The translations under genes and the position numbers were made by a program. The notes below the pieces were generated by a model. It was given only the letters and a program-made list of their open reading frames with translations, was not told the origin of the DNA and did no database searches. Source: Coriaria nepalensis (Eukaryota > Streptophyta > Magnoliopsida > Cucurbitales > Coriariaceae). Taken from it: 64,000 nucleotides of DNA. The DNA lies in assembly GCA_027186245.1 (NCBI GenBank), contig CP114483.1:16698220-16762219 (forward strand). Direction: 5' to 3'. Shown piece by piece: positions 61,680 to 64,000 of this stretch; within the stretch, counting starts at the first letter, position 1, and every line of letters begins with the position of its first letter.

Positions 61680-64000
61680 TGCATTGTTGACTTGAATAGA
61701 TCAACTGCAAGTTATGCACGAAAGTCATGTTCAAATGCCGAATTTCGTTCGAAGTGATTTAGAAAGATTTAATGAGTAAAAGAGACGCAATAATATGACT
61801 TTGAGGCTAAAAAATTGCATAGTTGCCTTCAATAGATCAATTGCAAGTTATGCATGAAAGTCGCGTTTTAAATGCAAAAAGAGAATTGGTTCGAACTGCC
61901 TTCAAACAATTTAATTATTGAAAAGACTGAGTGATATGCTTTTTAATGGTAAAATAATGCATTGTTGTCTTCAATAGATTAATTGCAAGTTATGTAAAAA
62001 AATAATGTTTGAAGGGAAAAAATAGAATTCGTTCGACTTAATTTAGAATCATTTAACGACTAGAAGAGACTCATTGACATGACTTTAAGGCTAAACAAAT
62101 GCATTGTTGACTTGAATAGATCAACTGCAAGTTATGCACAAAAGTCATGTTCAAATGCCGAATTTCTTTTGAAGTGATTTAGAATGATTTTCTGACTAAA
62201 AGAGACGCAAAAATATGACTTTAAGGCTAAAAAAATGCATAGTTGCCTTCAATAGATCAATTGCAAGTTATGCATGAAAGTCGCGTTTTAAATGCAAAAA
62301 GAGATATGATTAGAAGTGCCTTCAAACAATTTAATGATTGAAAAGACTGAGTGACATGCTTTTTAATGGTAAAATAATGCATTGTTGTCTTCAATAGATT
62401 AATTGCAGGTTATGTAATAAAATCATGTTTGAAGGGAAAAAATAGAATTCGTTTGACTTAATTTAGAATCATTTAACGACTAGAAGAGACTCATTGACAT
62501 GACTTTAAGGCTAAACAAATGCATTGTTGACTTGAATAGATCAACTGCAAGTTATGCACGAAAGTCATGTTCAAATGCCGAATTTCGTTCGGAGTGATTT
62601 AGAATGATTTTCTGACTAAAAGAGACGCAAAAATATGACTTTAAAGCTAAAAAAATGAATAGTTGCCTTCAATAGATCAATTGCAATTTATGCATGAAAG
62701 TCGCGTTTTAAATGCAAAAAGAGAATTGGTTCGAAGTGCCTTCAAACAATTTAATGATTGAAAAGACTGAGTGATATGCTTTTTAATGGTAAAATAATGC
62801 TTTGTTGTCTTCAATAGATTAATTGCAGGTTACGTAATAAAATCATGTTTGAAGGGAAAAAATAGAATTCGTTCGACTTAATTTAGAATCATTTAACGAC
62901 TAGAAGAGACTCATTGACATGACTTTAAGGCTAAACAAATGCATTGTTGACTTGAATAGATCAACTGCAAATTATGCACGAAAGTCATGTTCAAATGCCG
63001 AATTTCGTTCGAAGTGATTTAGAATGATTTTCTGACTAAAAGAGACGCAAAAATATGACTTTAAGGCTAAAAAAATTTATAGTTGCCTTGAATAGATCAA
63101 CTGCAAGTTATGCACGAAAGTCATATTTAAAGGCCGAATTTCGTTCGAAGTGATTTAGAAAGATTTAATGACTAAAAGAGACGCAAAAATATGACTTTGA
63201 GGCTAAAAAAATGCATAGTTGCCTTCAATAGATCAATTGCAAGTTATGCATGAAAGTCGCGTTTTAAATGCAAAAAGAGATATGGTCCGAAGTGCCTTCA
63301 AACAATTTAATGATTGAAAAGACTGAGTGACATGCTTTTTAATGGTAAAATAATGCATTGTTGTCTTCAATAGATTAATTGCAGGTTATGTAATAAAATC
63401 ATGTTTGAAGGGAAAAAATAGAATTCGTTCGACTTAATTTAGAATGATTTAACGACTAGAAGAGACTCATTGACATGACTTTAAGGCTAAACAAATGCAT
63501 TGTTGACTTGAATAGATCAACTGCAAGTTATGCACGAAAGTCATGTTCAAATGCCGAATTTCTTTCGAAGTGATTTAGAATGATTTTATGACTAAAAGAG
63601 ACGCAAAAATATGACTTTAAGGCTAAAAAAATGCATAGTTGCCTTCAATAGATCAATTGCAAGTTATGCATGAAAGTCGCGTTTTAAATGCAAAAAGAGA
63701 TATGGTCCGAACTGCCTTCGAACAATTTAATGATTGAAAAGACTGAGTGATATGCTTTTTAATGGTAAAATAATGCATTGTTGTCTTCAATAGATTAACT
63801 GCAAGTTATGTAAGAAAATAATGTTTGAAGGGCGCAAATAGAATTCGTTCGACTTAATTTAGAATGATTTAAAGACTCGAAGAGACTCAGTTTCAGGACT
63901 TAAAGGCTAAACAAATGCACTGTTGCCTTCAATAGATCAACTGCAAGTTATGCACGAAAGTCATATCTAAAGGCCGAATTTTGTTCGAAGTGATTTAGAA
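61561..64000 (+). repeat. Type 1 satellite array, same orientation as main array
   Basis: Nearly six 420-bp units of mostly beta class: GACTGAGTGA, GGGAAAAAATAGAATTCG, AACGACTAGAAGAGACTC, GGCTAAACAAATGC and CATGTTCAAATGCCG, each the complement of a beta word in 1-7610. The final stretch from about 63797 is alpha class (AAGACTCGAAGAGACTC, CATATCTAAAGGCCG). Box starts at 62099, 62235, 62377 and 62519 give C 136, A 142 and B 142 bp. The array continues past the window edge. Confidence 0.93.
62939..63494 (+). repeat. Four-monomer type 1 unit with extra C monomer
   Basis: Box starts at 62939, 63075, 63211, 63353 and 63495 give spacings of 136, 136, 142 and 142 bp, a unit of 556 bp instead of 420. 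The extra monomer (63075-63210) is C-type in length and sequence and carries CATATTTAAAGGCCG, an alpha-class word, while its neighbour has the beta word CATGTTCAAATGCCG. Its own box starts ATTTATAG, a damaged ATGCATAG. It looks like an out-of-register exchange between alpha and beta units. Confidence 0.88.

Larger units (their letters stand above)
1..64000. repeat. Satellite array of ~140-bp monomers in ~420-bp trimers
   Basis: The whole window, apart from the N run, is made of one tandem repeat family. Landmarks such as TAACTTGCA (or its complement TGCAAGTTA) recur about every 140 bp, and every third copy is most alike, giving a 420/421-bp higher-order unit. About 150 trimers, or some 450 monomers, are present. 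No unique sequence, transposon, tRNA-like or rRNA-like stretch interrupts it. Arrays of this size and uniformity are known from centromeric and pericentromeric heterochromatin of plants and animals; assigning it to a centromere is inference. The family and host clade are not recognised. Confidence 0.97.

Noticed and set aside
1..64000. CRISPR array
   Set aside because: There is no repeat of 20-50 bp with unique spacers; the whole monomer repeats, and there are no cas genes.
1..64000. CENP-B box
   Set aside because: I looked for TTCG, then A, then CGGG at the required spacing. TTCG words are frequent, but no CGGG follows; the nearest, ATTCGGCC in type 1 alpha units, does not fit.
1..64000. 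Transposable element or LTR inside the array
   Set aside because: No stretch departs from the monomer pattern for more than about 75 bp. There are no terminal repeats, target-site duplications or polymerase-like frames.
1..64000. Telomere repeats, tRNA or rRNA genes
   Set aside because: No short G-rich tandem repeat, no cloverleaf-like sequence and no conserved rRNA words were seen.
1..64000. Replication origin with iterons on a plasmid or phage
   Set aside because: Iterons are short and few, next to a replication gene. Here 64 kb contains only the repeat and no genes.
1..64000. Match to a named satellite of similar monomer size, such as beetle 142-bp satellites
   Set aside because: Length alone is not evidence, and I cannot recall those sequences reliably enough to compare. 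A database search would be needed to identify the species.

Overview
The window is one block of satellite DNA. I see no gene, RNA gene, transposon or unique sequence in 64 kb. The only non-repeat content is a 100-base run of N at 7611-7710. The DNA is AT-rich (about 30% GC by eye). It is built from monomers of about 140 bp, arranged as a trimer of about 420 bp that recurs roughly 150 times. This is typical of eukaryotic heterochromatin, most likely centromeric or pericentromeric. I do not recognise the family and cannot name the clade. The 100-N spacer and the indel-rich sequence on both sides of it suggest a scaffolded long-read assembly.

Basic unit. In the main array the trimer is 421 bp: monomers A (143 bp), B (142 bp) and C (136 bp). 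Each starts with a related 41-bp box. In A the box has perfect inverted arms, ATGCATA and TATGCAT. A reference unit is 23040-23460. Two subfamilies exist. Type 1 is 420 bp (A 142, B 142, C 136), with alpha and beta variants. Type 2 is 421 bp and forms the bulk.

Layout. 1-7610 is type 1 on the minus strand, relative to the orientation of the main array. 7611-7710 is the gap. 7711-61560 is type 2 on the plus strand: a mixed 2a half to about 30.4 kb, then a 2b half. The 2b half holds the most uniform DNA, including a 1,680-bp higher-order repeat in four copies with one observed difference (35673-42392) and a 1,262-bp repeat (42394-45940). 61561-64000 returns to type 1, now on the plus strand, after an out-of-register junction.

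Dynamics. The window records unequal exchange. Duplicated segments lie at offsets of 421, 841, 1262, 1680-1684, 2104, 2524 and 2945 bp, all close to multiples of 421. One cassette occurs three times with spans of 555, 976 and 1397 bp, so each copy differs by exactly one unit. All open reading frames are short by-products of the repeat and are not annotated as genes. Duplication boundaries were found by eye from shared variants and are accurate to a few tens of bases unless a marker position is given.
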